Source: Gammaproteobacteria bacterium
Lineage (GTDB): Bacteria > Pseudomonadota > Gammaproteobacteria > Steroidobacterales > Steroidobacteraceae
DNA length: 64,000 nucleotides
Reading direction: 5' to 3'
NCBI GenBank assembly: GCA_025358295.1
Contig: JANYJY010000041.1
Coordinates: 47,410-111,409 of the forward strand
Below, in pieces: positions 16,988-26,079 of this stretch. How positions within the stretch are numbered: position 1 is the stretch's first letter; every line of letters starts with the position of its first letter. Below the pieces are notes generated by a model. The model saw nothing but the letters and a program-made list of their open reading frames with translations. It was not told where the DNA came from and ran no database searches. Made by a program: the position numbers and the translations under genes.

Positions 16988-17887
16988 TCAACGCAGCTGC
17001 AGCTTCTCGCGCGCCTGCGCGGGGGTCAGTACCCGGGCTCCCATGGCCTCGATGATGGTGCGCGCCTTTTCCACGAGCTGCGCGTTGCTGGCATACACGC
17101 CCTTGCTCAGGTAAAGATTGTCCTCAAGTCCGACACGCACATTGCCGCCAAGCAGCACTGCCTGCGCAACCCAGGGCATCTGCATACGGCTGATCGCGAA
17201 CGTGCCCCAATTGCAATTCTCTGGCAGCGAATTGACCATGGCCAGCAGATGGCCCACATCGGCAGGCACGCCGTAGGGGATGCCCATGCACAATTGGATG
17301 AGCGACGGGGCCGTAAGCAGCCCCTCCTTGACCATTTGTTTGACGAACCAGAGATTGCCGGTGTCGAACACTTCCAGTTCCGGCTTCACGCCGAGATCCT
17401 TGCAGATGGACGCGCCCTGGCGCAGGTAGTTGGGCGTCGACACATAGGCGCGATTGCCGTCGCCGAAATTCAAGCTGCCGCAGTCCAAGGTCGCGATGTC
17501 GGGGCGGTACAAGCCTTCCTGACACAGATCGATGACATGGCGCATGCGATCCTCCTGGCTGCAAAAATCGCTACCTGGGCCCGGCGTGTCTTTGAGGCCG
17601 TTATCGCCCACGACGATGTAGCCCCCCATGCCGCAGGTCAGATTGACGATGACGTCGACCTTGCTTTCGCGAATGCGCTTGACGACTTCGCGGTAGTGGC
17701 GGGTTTCCATACTGAATGCGCCGGTTTCCGGCTCGCGGACGTGAATATGAACGATGGCTGCACCGGCCTGCGCTGCGGCAATGGCCGTGGCGGCGATCTG
17801 CTCCGGGGTGACTGCGCAATGCGGGCTCTTCGTGACCTTGGTATCGTCGCCGGTGACTGCGCAAGATATGATGACGTCGTGATTCAT
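16988..17887 (-). CDS. BKACE (DUF849) enzyme, 3-dehydrocarnitine:acetyl-CoA cleavage
   Basis: 299 residues of the beta-keto acid cleavage enzyme family: VIISCAVTGDDTKVTKSPHCAVTPEQIA at the N-terminus, AGAAIVHIHVREPETG with the zinc-binding HIH (about residue 46), DVIVNLTCGMGG, LEVFDTGNLWF, and GNVRVGLEDNLYL near the C-terminus. BKACE enzymes combine a beta-keto acid with acetyl-CoA to give acetoacetate and a new acyl-CoA; the dehydrocarnitine members give betainyl-CoA. The carnitine dehydrogenase and thioesterases around it support that substrate. Start at 17887 has GAGGGG just upstream. First gene of the caiD operon. Confidence 0.88.
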   Translation of the reverse strand: MNHDVIISCAVTGDDTKVTKSPHCAVTPEQIAATAIAAAQAGAAIVHIHVREPETGAFSMETRHYREVVKRIRESKVDVIVNLTCGMGGYIVVGDNGLKDTPGPGSDFCSQEDRMRHVIDLCQEGLYRPDIATLDCGSLNFGDGNRAYVSTPNYLRQGASICKDLGVKPELEVFDTGNLWFVKQMVKEGLLTAPSLIQLCMGIPYGVPADVGHLLAMVNSLPENCNWGTFAISRMQMPWVAQAVLLGGNVRVGLEDNLYLSKGVYASNAQLVEKARTIIEAMGARVLTPAQAREKLQLR

Positions 17888-17930
17888 GAAATTCCCCTCA
17901 AGCTCGAGCCGCACGGCAACCGGTGGATTT

Positions 17931-17949
17931 TATTATCTTCATGATAATA
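17931..17949. promoter_or_regulatory. AT-rich inverted repeat upstream of BKACE operon
   Basis: TATTATC and GATAATA form a perfect 7-bp inverted repeat with a 5-base spacer, 44-62 bases upstream of the BKACE start, in a strongly AT-rich pocket. It overlaps sequences that could serve as a -10 box on the minus strand, the usual position for a repressor operator. The TetR protein encoded at 10429 is a candidate binder (inference). Confidence 0.45.
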
Positions 17950-18056
17950 TTTAAACGAGGCCACGGCAACTATGTTCGTCCCGAGCCGAGCAGCCTGTCG
18001 AGGATGAGCGCGGCACTCCTCGTCACCGCTCCGGCGCAACATTTCCGACAGTGAAG

Positions 18057-18074
18057 GGCCGGCCTTGCCCGGCC
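18057..18074 (-). terminator. Stem-loop at the end of the choline transporter operon
   Basis: GGCCGG and CCGGCC pair around CCTTGC, touching the stop codon of the transporter ATPase gene. No T run follows on the minus strand. It would separate the transporter transcript from the BKACE operon, which has its own upstream repeat. Confidence 0.4.
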
Positions 18075-19291
18075 TAGGGTGCTGCGACCCTGGCATGCCG
18101 GCCGCCGGCAAGCGCCCGGATGATCTCCGCTTCGCCGCAGACGCCGAGAAATTTGCCGTCTTCGGCGAACAACACGGGGTGCCCGGTCGATTGGCGTAAA
18201 TGAATGATGGATTGTAGGGACAAGGAGCCGGGCGCCACAGCCACTCCCGGGGCCAGGCCGTTCGGGTCGTCGTCCTCTTGAATGTGATGCAGCGCTTGCG
18301 TTATTCCGTCGTGCTGCAATCCTTGCGTTTGATGCGCAACGTCCAGCGACAGGCGGTAACGGCGTGCGCCATCCAGCCACACGTGGCCGTCCTCGGCTAA
18401 CAGCGCCTCGCGTCGCTGCATGATCATGCTGCCCGTCAGGACGGTGAGCGGATTCATGTGCCGCACGAATTCGGCGACGTATTCGTCGGCAGGCGCCAGC
18501 ACGATGTCCTCGGCGGTGCCGGTTTGGATAATCCGGCCGTTCTGCAGGATGGTGATGTGGTCGCCGAGCCGCAGCGCCTCATCCAAATCGTGGCTGACGA
18601 ACAGGATGGTTTTCTTGACCCGCGCCTGCAGCGTCAGCAGTTCGTCCTGCAGCTTGCCGCGGATCAGCGGGTCCAGTGCAGAGAATGGTTCATCCATCAG
18701 CAATATATCGGCGTCGGTGGCGAAGGCGCGCGCCAGCCCGACGCGTTGCTGCATGCCGCCGGATAACTCGCTGACGTATCGTTCGGCCCATTGCGACAAG
18801 CCAACCAATTCTAATTTTTCGTCGACGATGGCCTTGCGCTTCGCAGCGGCTTCACCGCGCAGCTCCAGGCCGAATCCGACGTTTTCGCGCACCGTGCGCC
18901 AGGGCAGCAGGCCGAACTGCTGAAACACCATGGCGACCCGCTCACGGCGCAGCCGGCGCATTTGCAAGGTGTTGCAGGTCGCAACATCTATGGCGGTTTC
19001 GCCGTCGCGAACCAAAACCGCACCTCGTGTCACGGGGTTTAAGCCGTTGGCGGCGCGCAGCAGGGTGGATTTCCCGGAGCCCGAGAGGCCCATGAGCACG
19101 GAAATCTCGCCGCGAGCGACACTCAAATTCGCGCCGGCGACGCCGACGATGACGCCGTATTTATTTTGAATGTCGGTGCGTGAGCCGCCGCCATCGAGTG
19201 CCGCCAGGGCCTCGCGCAAACTCTTGCGTCCGTCGCGTCCTTCCTGCGTGAACAGAATATCGACGTTCTGGAATTCCACGGCTGAATTCAT
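18074..19291 (-). CDS. choV: Choline/glycine betaine ABC transporter ATP-binding protein with CBS-like C-terminus
   Basis: 405 residues. Walker A GLSGSGKST (about residue 68), FQQFGLLPWRTV Q-loop region, signature LSGGMQQRVGLARAF, Walker B ILLMDEPFSALDP and switch VSHDLDEAL place it in the ProV/ChoV/OpuAA class; the extra N-terminal region (about 1-50) and the C-terminal part (about 290-405) with CBS-like repeats (ITQALHHI; GHPVLFAEDGKFLGVCGEAEI) fit that class. It couples ATP hydrolysis to import of choline or betaine. The start ATG overlaps the stop of the fused binding-protein/permease gene (ATGA). Confidence 0.9.
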   Translation of the reverse strand: MNSAVEFQNVDILFTQEGRDGRKSLREALAALDGGGSRTDIQNKYGVIVGVAGANLSVARGEISVLMGLSGSGKSTLLRAANGLNPVTRGAVLVRDGETAIDVATCNTLQMRRLRRERVAMVFQQFGLLPWRTVRENVGFGLELRGEAAAKRKAIVDEKLELVGLSQWAERYVSELSGGMQQRVGLARAFATDADILLMDEPFSALDPLIRGKLQDELLTLQARVKKTILFVSHDLDEALRLGDHITILQNGRIIQTGTAEDIVLAPADEYVAEFVRHMNPLTVLTGSMIMQRREALLAEDGHVWLDGARRYRLSLDVAHQTQGLQHDGITQALHHIQEDDDPNGLAPGVAVAPGSLSLQSIIHLRQSTGHPVLFAEDGKFLGVCGEAEIIRALAGGRHARVAAP

Positions 19292-21144
19292 CGCGAGGCT
19301 CCCCGCTCTTTGGGTCTGCTGATGCGATCCAAGATGATGGCCAGCAACACGATGGTGAACCCGGCTTCGAAGCCCATGCCGACTTGAACCGAGTTGAGGG
19401 CGCGAACCACCGGGACTCCCAGGCCGCCGGCACCGACCAGGGCGGCGATCACCACCATGGACAGGCTCAACATGATGCACTGAGTGATGCCGGCAATGAT
19501 GGTGGATGCAGCGCTCGGCAATTCCACTTTCCACAACAGCTGCGTGGGCGTGGCGCCGAATGCCTCGCCTGCCTCGATGAGCGGTTTCGGCACCGAGGAG
19601 ATGCCCAGGTGTGTAAGTCGAATGGGGGCGGGCAGGGCAAATATCACGGTGGAAATCAGTCCCGGAACGACGCCGAGGCCGAACAGCACCAGGGTCGGAA
19701 TCAAGTATACGAAGGTCGGCAGGGTCTGCATCAGATCGAGCACAGGCCGCAGAGCGGCGAACAGCCGCGGACGATGAGCGGCTGCGATCCCTAAGGGGAC
19801 GCCGATGGCGGTGGAGGCCAGCGTGGCCACCATAACCAGCGAGAGAGTCTCAAGCGTGGCGAGCCAATAGCCCTGATTCAAAATAAACAACAGCGCGAGC
19901 GCAACGAAGGCGGCGAGGGGCAGCGAACGCCGCAGCAGCCACGCCAGCACTGCAACCGCGACTATCAACGCCGGCGCGGGTAGCGCGCGCAGCAGGGTGG
20001 TGACGCCGTCAACCATGCCGCGAATGACGATGGATATGCCGTCGAATAGAAAGGTGCCGTGAGTCTTGACGTAGTCGATGGCCACCGCCATCGCATCGCC
20101 GACCGGGATCTTGTGGCTGACGATCCATTGTTCGAAGCCGCCGGGCCGCGGGGGCGGCACGGCATGCGCCAAGGCGCTGGCCGCCGGCCGGCCTTCAAAG
20201 GTCAACACGCCGTCCAGCCATTCCTTGGTGGCGGTGGGATTGGATTTCAGCCATTCGGTGGCGGCGATGTCGGGAGCCTCGTGCCGATCCAAGATCGCGG
20301 CCATCATTTCGCTCTCGCCGCGCAGAGTGAATTTCAGATTGGTGAGCAACCGGCCGATATTCGGACACTCGGCGCTGTAGCCCTTGCGGGTTACCGTGTA
20401 AATCGTGGCGCCGCCGTAGTTCGGACCGAATACCTCGTCGCCGCCTGACAGATACTTCAAATCGAAGCGCATGTTCATGGGATGCGGTTCCCACGCCAGG
20501 AACACCACAGGCTTCTTGTCGCGGTAGGCGCGTTCGACTTGCGCCAACATGCCTTGCTCGCTGGATTCGATCAATTTGAAACCGCCCAGACCGAACTGGT
20601 TTTGCTTGAGCATTTCCAGCACATGTCGGTTGCCGTCATTGCCCGGCTCGATGCCATAGATGGAGTCGCTGAGCGCCGGCCCGAAATGCTGGATGTCCTT
20701 GAAGTCCTGCAAGCCGGCCGCGAACGTATAGGCGGGAACGGCCAGGGTATATTTGGCGCCGGTGAGATTCGCGCGAATCACCACCACGGATCCTGCTTCG
20801 ACGTAGCGCGCCCGGTCGGCCTCTTGGGCGGGCATCCAGTTGCCCAAGAACACATCGATGTCCTTGTTCTGGATGGAAGCAAAGGTGACCGGGACCGATA
20901 GCACCGTCACAGTGGGCGAGTAGCCGATGGAGCGCAGTAGCTGGCTGACCAGCGCCGTAGTGGCGGTGACATCGGTCCAGCCCACATCCGAGAAGCGCAC
21001 GATCTGACAGCCGACCGGATCGCGCGTGCCCGCGGCCGAGCCGTGCATCGCAGGAACCGGCGCGGGAACTTCAGCGGCTGGCGTGGAGCGCACACTCGGC
21101 AGCATTAGCCACAGGGCCGCCAGGAGCGGCCAGGCAGCCTGCAT
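19288..21144 (-). CDS. Fused choline/betaine-binding protein and ABC permease (ChoX-ChoW)
   Basis: 618 residues. Residues 1 to about 25 are a hydrophobic leader. About 40-310 is an OpuAC/ChoX-type binding domain with RFSDVGWTDVTATT, GNWMPAQE and AWEPHPMNM supplying the aromatic residues expected to cage a trimethylammonium group. About 355-618 is a ProW/ChoW permease with five to six membrane spans and the coupling loop EAGEAFGATPTQLLWKVELPSA. In rhizobial ChoXWV the two are separate proteins, and known OpuA-type fusions put the permease first; here the binding domain comes first. The reading frame is continuous, so this is a fusion and not a frameshift. Confidence 0.87.
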   Translation of the reverse strand: MQAAWPLLAALWLMLPSVRSTPAAEVPAPVPAMHGSAAGTRDPVGCQIVRFSDVGWTDVTATTALVSQLLRSIGYSPTVTVLSVPVTFASIQNKDIDVFLGNWMPAQEADRARYVEAGSVVVIRANLTGAKYTLAVPAYTFAAGLQDFKDIQHFGPALSDSIYGIEPGNDGNRHVLEMLKQNQFGLGGFKLIESSEQGMLAQVERAYRDKKPVVFLAWEPHPMNMRFDLKYLSGGDEVFGPNYGGATIYTVTRKGYSAECPNIGRLLTNLKFTLRGESEMMAAILDRHEAPDIAATEWLKSNPTATKEWLDGVLTFEGRPAASALAHAVPPPRPGGFEQWIVSHKIPVGDAMAVAIDYVKTHGTFLFDGISIVIRGMVDGVTTLLRALPAPALIVAVAVLAWLLRRSLPLAAFVALALLFILNQGYWLATLETLSLVMVATLASTAIGVPLGIAAAHRPRLFAALRPVLDLMQTLPTFVYLIPTLVLFGLGVVPGLISTVIFALPAPIRLTHLGISSVPKPLIEAGEAFGATPTQLLWKVELPSAASTIIAGITQCIMLSLSMVVIAALVGAGGLGVPVVRALNSVQVGMGFEAGFTIVLLAIILDRISRPKERGASR

Positions 21145-21373
21145 GAAGCCCCGCACGAGGAATGTCCAGGGCTTGACCAGCCGGCCCGTCGGGCGGCAGA
21201 ATTGAGACAAGAATCCTACCTTTGAACAGGCGTTTAACGAGTTCCGGTTAGCGCGCACCCATGTTTCCCTAGTAGATTGAAAACAAACGTATAAATTCTT
21301 TCGCCACCTATCTTAGACACATCTCCCGCCGGGCGTCCAGAAACCCCTTGGCGGCGATGTGGAGGCAGCCGAA
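21145..21373. promoter_or_regulatory. Divergent control region between choline transporter and bet genes
   Basis: A 229-base gap between divergent genes. An AT-rich block at about 21272-21302 contains TTGAAA (21277-21282) and TATAAA (21290-21295); they are too close to be one promoter's -35 and -10, so one of them may serve each direction. Coupled control of choline uptake and oxidation from this region is likely. Confidence 0.4.
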
Positions 21374-21390
21374 TTGAATGATCAGTCAAT
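21373..21390. promoter_or_regulatory. Palindrome across the betI-betB start (candidate BetI operator)
   Basis: The 18-base stretch starting ATTGA and ending TCAAT around a central TGATCA is palindromic at 16 of 18 positions. It covers the proposed TTG start and the next ATG. TTGA/TCAA half-sites are a feature of BetI binding sites as I recall them, so autoregulation through this site is a reasonable but untested reading. Confidence 0.4.
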
Positions 21391-23437
21391 GACTTCTCCA
21401 GACAACACTCAGCTACCTCTAGAGGACACGCGCCGTCACCAGCTGGTCGAAGTCACCATCGATAGCCTAGCGGAACTGGGCTATGTGGGCACGACGCTTG
21501 CGCAGATCGCAACTCGTGCCGGCGTATCGCCGGGTCTGGTGGCGCATTACTTCGGCGACAAAGACGGCTTGCTCGATGCGGCATTCCGTTCGTTGGCGCG
21601 GCGCGTAGGCAATCGGGTCAGAGCGCGCTTGCGCCAAGTGAGTACGCCGCGGGGACGCATTCAGGCTGTGATCGATGCAAACCTGGGTCCGGAGGAATTC
21701 GAACAGCGCACGGGAACGGCGTGGCTGGCTTTCTGGGGTCAGGTGCTGCAGGTGAAATCCTTGAAGCGCGTGCAAGCGGTTTATCAGCAACGCACCTTGT
21801 CGAATCTGCGCGGTTCTTTGCAGAAGCTGGTGCCGGCTGATGAAGCGCAGCGTCTCGCATCCATGATCGCGGCCATGATCGATGGTGTGTGGCTGCGCGC
21901 GGCCCTATCCGGATGGCGCGAGGCCGACAGCGAGAGCGCGCGGGCCCTCTTGACGGCATTCGTCGACGGACGGCTGAATCACGTCGCTCAAGTCACGCCC
22001 GCGCGAGTGCGCGGCGCGGGCCCCGCCGCCGGCGAGCGATTTGCGTCGATCAATCCTGCCAACGGTGAAGTGCTGGGTTACGTCACGGCCGCAGGGCCGG
22101 AGCAGGTGAACGCCGCGGTGCGGGCGGCGCAAAAAGCGCAAATTGGCTGGGGGGCCATGACGGGCACCGAGCGCGCCCGCATATTGCGACGAGCGGCGGA
22201 TATTTTGCGGTCCCGCAATCAGGAACTCGCCGAGCTCGAGACTCGCGACACGGGCAAGCCCATTCAAGAGACCCGGGTAGTGGATGTGGCGTCGGGCGCC
22301 GACTGCTTCGAGTACTTTGCGGGTCTTGTGCAAAGTCTCAGCGGCGAGTACATCAATCTCGGCACTCAGGCCTTCGGCTACACCCGACGTGAACCCTTGG
22401 GCGTGGTGGCGGGTATCGGCGCATGGAACTACCCGCTGCAGATTGCTTGTTGGAAGGCTGCGCCGGCGCTGGCCTGCGGCAACGCGATGATATTCAAACC
22501 CGCCGAGTTGACTCCATTCACCGCCGTCAAATTGGCAGAGATCTTGCTGGAGGCGGGATTGCCGGCCGGCCTATTTCAAGTCGTGCAGGGATTTGCAGGC
22601 ACCGGCCGGCTGCTGACTCGGCATCCCGACATTCGCAAGGTCTCGCTCACCGGCGAAGTCGGCACTGGCAAGGCCGTCATGGCCGATGCCGCGCAAACCT
22701 TGAAAATGGTCACCCTTGAGCTGGGCGGCAAGTCGCCACTGATTATTTTCGATGACGCCAAGCTGGACAATGCGGTGGCGGGAGCCTTGTTGGCGAACTT
22801 CTATTCATCCGGGCAGGTGTGCTCGAATGGCACGCGAGTATTCGTGCACCGCAAGGTCAAGGCAGCGTTTCTCGATAAACTGGTCAAACGAGTAAAGGCC
22901 ATGCGCATCGGCGATCCCATGAATCCTGAAACACAGGTGGGTCCACTCGTATCCGAAGCGCATATGCACAAGGTGCTGTCGTACATCGAACGCGGCCGCG
23001 CCGAGGGTGCGCGCGTCTTGACCGGCGGAATGCGGGTGACCGGCGAGGGCATGGAGAACGGCTATTTCGTCGCACCGACGGTGTTCGAGGCATGTCGCGA
23101 CGATATGGCGATCGTGCGCGAGGAGATCTTCGGCCCGGTCATGTCGGTGCTGGAATTCGACGACGAAGCAGAAGTCATTGAGCGCGCCAATGCCACGGAG
23201 TTCGGACTGGCGGCGGGTGTATTCACCAACGATTTGACCCGCGCCCACCGGGTGATCGCCCAGCTGCAGGCCGGCACCTGCTGGATCAATCAGTACAATA
23301 TCACCCCCATCGAACTGCCGTTCGGCGGCGTGAAGCTGTCGGGATTGGGCCGCGAGAACGGCCGGGCCGCGATCGAGCACTACACTCAACTGAAAAGTGT
23401 CTACGTCGCCATGGGCGACGTCGATGCACCCTATTGA
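21374..23437 (+). CDS. Fused BetI repressor and betaine aldehyde dehydrogenase (BetI-BetB)
   Basis: One continuous 687-residue frame. Residues about 15-200 are a complete BetI-type TetR protein: [35 protein letters not shown] (helix-turn-helix) and [10 protein letters not shown] plus [13 protein letters not shown] (ligand domain). From about 215 to the end is a near full-length BetB aldehyde dehydrogenase: [14 protein letters not shown], catalytic Glu449 in LELGGKSP, catalytic Cys483 in [19 protein letters not shown]. BetB oxidises betaine aldehyde to glycine betaine. The TTG at 21374 is preferred because GGAGG lies 8 bases before it; a GTG at 21359 and an ATG at 21389 are alternatives. The first BetB strand is replaced by a roughly 15-residue linker. 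BetA follows. Confidence 0.88.
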   Translation: MNDQSMTSPDNTQLPLEDTRRHQLVEVTIDSLAELGYVGTTLAQIATRAGVSPGLVAHYFGDKDGLLDAAFRSLARRVGNRVRARLRQVSTPRGRIQAVIDANLGPEEFEQRTGTAWLAFWGQVLQVKSLKRVQAVYQQRTLSNLRGSLQKLVPADEAQRLASMIAAMIDGVWLRAALSGWREADSESARALLTAFVDGRLNHVAQVTPARVRGAGPAAGERFASINPANGEVLGYVTAAGPEQVNAAVRAAQKAQIGWGAMTGTERARILRRAADILRSRNQELAELETRDTGKPIQETRVVDVASGADCFEYFAGLVQSLSGEYINLGTQAFGYTRREPLGVVAGIGAWNYPLQIACWKAAPALACGNAMIFKPAELTPFTAVKLAEILLEAGLPAGLFQVVQGFAGTGRLLTRHPDIRKVSLTGEVGTGKAVMADAAQTLKMVTLELGGKSPLIIFDDAKLDNAVAGALLANFYSSGQVCSNGTRVFVHRKVKAAFLDKLVKRVKAMRIGDPMNPETQVGPLVSEAHMHKVLSYIERGRAEGARVLTGGMRVTGEGMENGYFVAPTVFEACRDDMAIVREEIFGPVMSVLEFDDEAEVIERANATEFGLAAGVFTNDLTRAHRVIAQLQAGTCWINQYNITPIELPFGGVKLSGLGRENGRAAIEHYTQLKSVYVAMGDVDAPY

Positions 23438-23451
23438 CGGAGCACAACTCT

Positions 23452-25113
23452 TTGGCTGACGAGACATTCGATTACGTCATTGTGGGCGCTGGCTCCGCGG
23501 GTTGCGTGCTTGCGGATCGGTTGACCGCGGACGGGCAGAGCAAGGTGCTGCTGCTGGAATACGGCGGCTCCGATCGTTCCATATTCATTCAAATGCCGTC
23601 CGCGCTCTCCATTCCCATGAACATGGAGAAGTACAATTGGTTCTACCACACGGAGCCTGAACCGCACTTGAACGGCCGGCGCATGCATACGCCGCGCGGC
23701 AAGGTATTGGGCGGCTCCTCGTCGATCAACGGCCTGGTCTACATCCGCGGCAATGCGCAGGACTTCGAGGGCTGGAGCGCCCGCGGCGCGTCGGGATGGG
23801 CCTATCGGGATGTATTGCCGTATTTTCGGCGCGCTGAAACCCGCCAAGAGGGCGGTGACGAGTATCGGGGCAACAGCGGCAAATTGCAGACTTGCTACGG
23901 TACGGTCAGCAACCCCCTGCATGCAGCGTGGCTGGCCGCCGGCGCCCAGGCCGGCTATCCCCGCACCCCCGACGTCAACGGTTTTCAACAGGAGGGCTTC
24001 GGCCGCATGGACATGACGGTGGCCGGGGGCAGGCGCTGCAGCGCTGCGAACGCCTATCTTCGTCCTGCCATGCGCCGCCCCAATCTCAAGGTGCTGACCC
24101 ATGCGCTGGCGACGCGCATCGTATTCGAAGGCCGGCGCGCCGCCGGCATCGAATACACGCGAGCGGGCGCGACCCAGCGTGTGAATGCGACGCGGGAACT
24201 GATTGTGTGCGGCGGCCCGATCAATTCGCCGCAGCTGTTGAAACTGTCGGGCGTGGGACCCGCGGCGGAGCTGCGCACGCATGGAATCCCGGTCATTCAC
24301 GATCTGCCCGGAGTGGGGGAGAATTTGCAGGATCATTTGGAATTTTACTTCCAGGTGGCCTGCAAGGAGCCCATCACCTTGTATTCGTCCATCAACCTAT
24401 GGAGTCGCGTTTTGATCGGTGCGCGCTGGTTGCTGCGCAAGGATGGATTGGGCGCCACCAACCATTTCGAGACCTGCGGTTTCATCCGCAGCAGATCCGG
24501 GGTTCCCTATCCCGACATGCAATATCACTTCCTGCCCATGGCGGTGGCCTACGACGGCTCGACACTGGCTCAAGAGCATGGCTTTCAAGCTCATGTCGGC
24601 CCGATGCGCAGTAAGAGCCGCGGCTGGGTACGCCTCGCGTCAGCCAACCCTCTCGACAAACCGCGGGTCCTGTTTAATTATTTGAGCGAGCCGGACGACT
24701 GGACCGAGATGCGCGCCTGTGTGCGATTGACACGCGAGATTTTTGCCCAGCCTGCGTTCGATCGCTATCGGGGCCGGGAACTGCAGCCGGGCAGTGGCGT
24801 GCAGACCGATGAACAAATCGATGAGTTCATTCGCGCCAAGGTCGAGAGCGCCTATCACCCCTCGTGTTCTTGCAAGATGGGCAGCTCTCAGGACCCGATG
24901 GCGGTGGTCGATTCGGACACCCGGGTGCATGGGCTGGAAGGCTTGCGCGTGGTGGATTCCTCCATCATGCCGTCGGTTACCACGGGCAATCTCAACGCGC
25001 CGACCATCATGCTGGCAGAAAAGGCGGCCGACCATATCCTCGGCCGCGGCATGCTGCCTGCCGAGAATGCGCCATACTATGTGGCGCCGAACTGGCGCAC
25101 GGCACAGCGATAA
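23452..25113 (+). CDS. betA: Choline dehydrogenase (GMC oxidoreductase)
   Basis: 553 residues of the glucose-methanol-choline family: FDYVIVGAGSAGCVLADRL at the N-terminus, GKVLGGSSSINGLVYIRGNAQDF signature 1, CGGPINSPQLLKLSGVGP signature 2, and C-terminal YHPSCSCKMG with the catalytic His plus VTTGNLNAPTIMLAEKAAD. BetA oxidises choline to betaine aldehyde, using the membrane quinone pool. No ATG exists before the FAD motif; the TTG at 23452 has CGGAG nine bases upstream, while a TTG at 23434 overlaps the BetI-BetB stop (TTGA) but lacks a ribosome site. Directly follows betI-betB, as in bet operons. Confidence 0.92.
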   Translation: MADETFDYVIVGAGSAGCVLADRLTADGQSKVLLLEYGGSDRSIFIQMPSALSIPMNMEKYNWFYHTEPEPHLNGRRMHTPRGKVLGGSSSINGLVYIRGNAQDFEGWSARGASGWAYRDVLPYFRRAETRQEGGDEYRGNSGKLQTCYGTVSNPLHAAWLAAGAQAGYPRTPDVNGFQQEGFGRMDMTVAGGRRCSAANAYLRPAMRRPNLKVLTHALATRIVFEGRRAAGIEYTRAGATQRVNATRELIVCGGPINSPQLLKLSGVGPAAELRTHGIPVIHDLPGVGENLQDHLEFYFQVACKEPITLYSSINLWSRVLIGARWLLRKDGLGATNHFETCGFIRSRSGVPYPDMQYHFLPMAVAYDGSTLAQEHGFQAHVGPMRSKSRGWVRLASANPLDKPRVLFNYLSEPDDWTEMRACVRLTREIFAQPAFDRYRGRELQPGSGVQTDEQIDEFIRAKVESAYHPSCSCKMGSSQDPMAVVDSDTRVHGLEGLRVVDSSIMPSVTTGNLNAPTIMLAEKAADHILGRGMLPAENAPYYVAPNWRTAQR

Positions 25114-25153
25114 TTCCTGCGGTCGCCGAGCCGCGGATCGCTAACGGGTAATC

Positions 25154-26023
25154 ATGCGGCGTCTGGGCATTCCTCTCGCATTCGTACTGATTTGGTCCAC
25201 GGGGTTCATCGTCGCCAAGGCGGTGCTGCCCCACGCGGATCTGCAGTTATTTCTATTCATGCGGTTTTCTCTGACCGCGATCGTGTTGGGCTGCGCTGCT
25301 GTTCTCGCCCGCGCAGCGTGGCCGTGCGCACGAGCGACGGGAACTCACCTGCTGGCAGGCGCCCTCATGCAGGGCATTTATTTGACCGCGAGCTATTGGG
25401 CCATCACGCATGGCCTCCCCGCAGGCGTCATGGCGCTGCTCGGCGCATTGCAGCCCCTGTTCACGGCATTGTTCGCGGTTTCCTTTCTCGGCAAAACTCT
25501 GCAGCCGCGCGCATGGCGGGGGCTCCTCGCGGGTTTCACCGGCGTGGCGCTGGTGCTGGCGCCGAAACTCATCGGCCACGATACGGGCGCGCTCACCTTG
25601 TTGACGGTTGCCGCGGCTGTGCTCAGCGTGCTGGCCGTGACCACGGGAACGGTCGTTCAGAAATGGCTGGCTGCAACGGATTTGCGCGTGGCTGCGGCCA
25701 TTCAAAGCATGGGCGCTGCGCTGGTCGCCGCTGCCGCGACGCTGTTCCTGGGAACGCCGCATTGGGACGCCACGCCGTTCCTGTGGGGTGCGCTGGTGTG
25801 GGCGGTATTGGTGCCGTCGATGGTCGGCAACACCCTGCTCATGTGGATGATGCGCCACGGCGACGCGACCAAGGTCACGGCCTTGTTGCTGCTTGTGCCG
25901 CCGCTCGCCTCCGTGCAGGCCTATGCGTTTTTCCATGAGACATTGGCGCCCCTGCAGTTCCTGGGCTTCGCACTGGCGCTGGGCGGTGTGCTGCTGACTC
26001 GCTCCAGCCGCGGCGCCAGTTGA
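25154..26023 (+). CDS. EamA/DMT-family membrane transporter
   Basis: 289 residues with about ten predicted membrane helices and two EamA repeats (LGIPLAFVLIWSTGFIVAKAVLP at the start; the second repeat from about residue 150). DMT family members export or exchange small metabolites across the inner membrane. It lies 40 bases after betA and 56 bases before a betaine-homocysteine methyltransferase-like gene, so it may be cotranscribed and could move methionine, a methylamine or another end product; the substrate is not readable from sequence. Confidence 0.85.
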   Translation: MRRLGIPLAFVLIWSTGFIVAKAVLPHADLQLFLFMRFSLTAIVLGCAAVLARAAWPCARATGTHLLAGALMQGIYLTASYWAITHGLPAGVMALLGALQPLFTALFAVSFLGKTLQPRAWRGLLAGFTGVALVLAPKLIGHDTGALTLLTVAAAVLSVLAVTTGTVVQKWLAATDLRVAAAIQSMGAALVAAAATLFLGTPHWDATPFLWGALVWAVLVPSMVGNTLLMWMMRHGDATKVTALLLLVPPLASVQAYAFFHETLAPLQFLGFALALGGVLLTRSSRGAS

Positions 26024-26079
26024 TGCCCGGCGGCCTCCAGCATGCTAAAATTTGCTTCGAGCACACACAGAAACACGAC

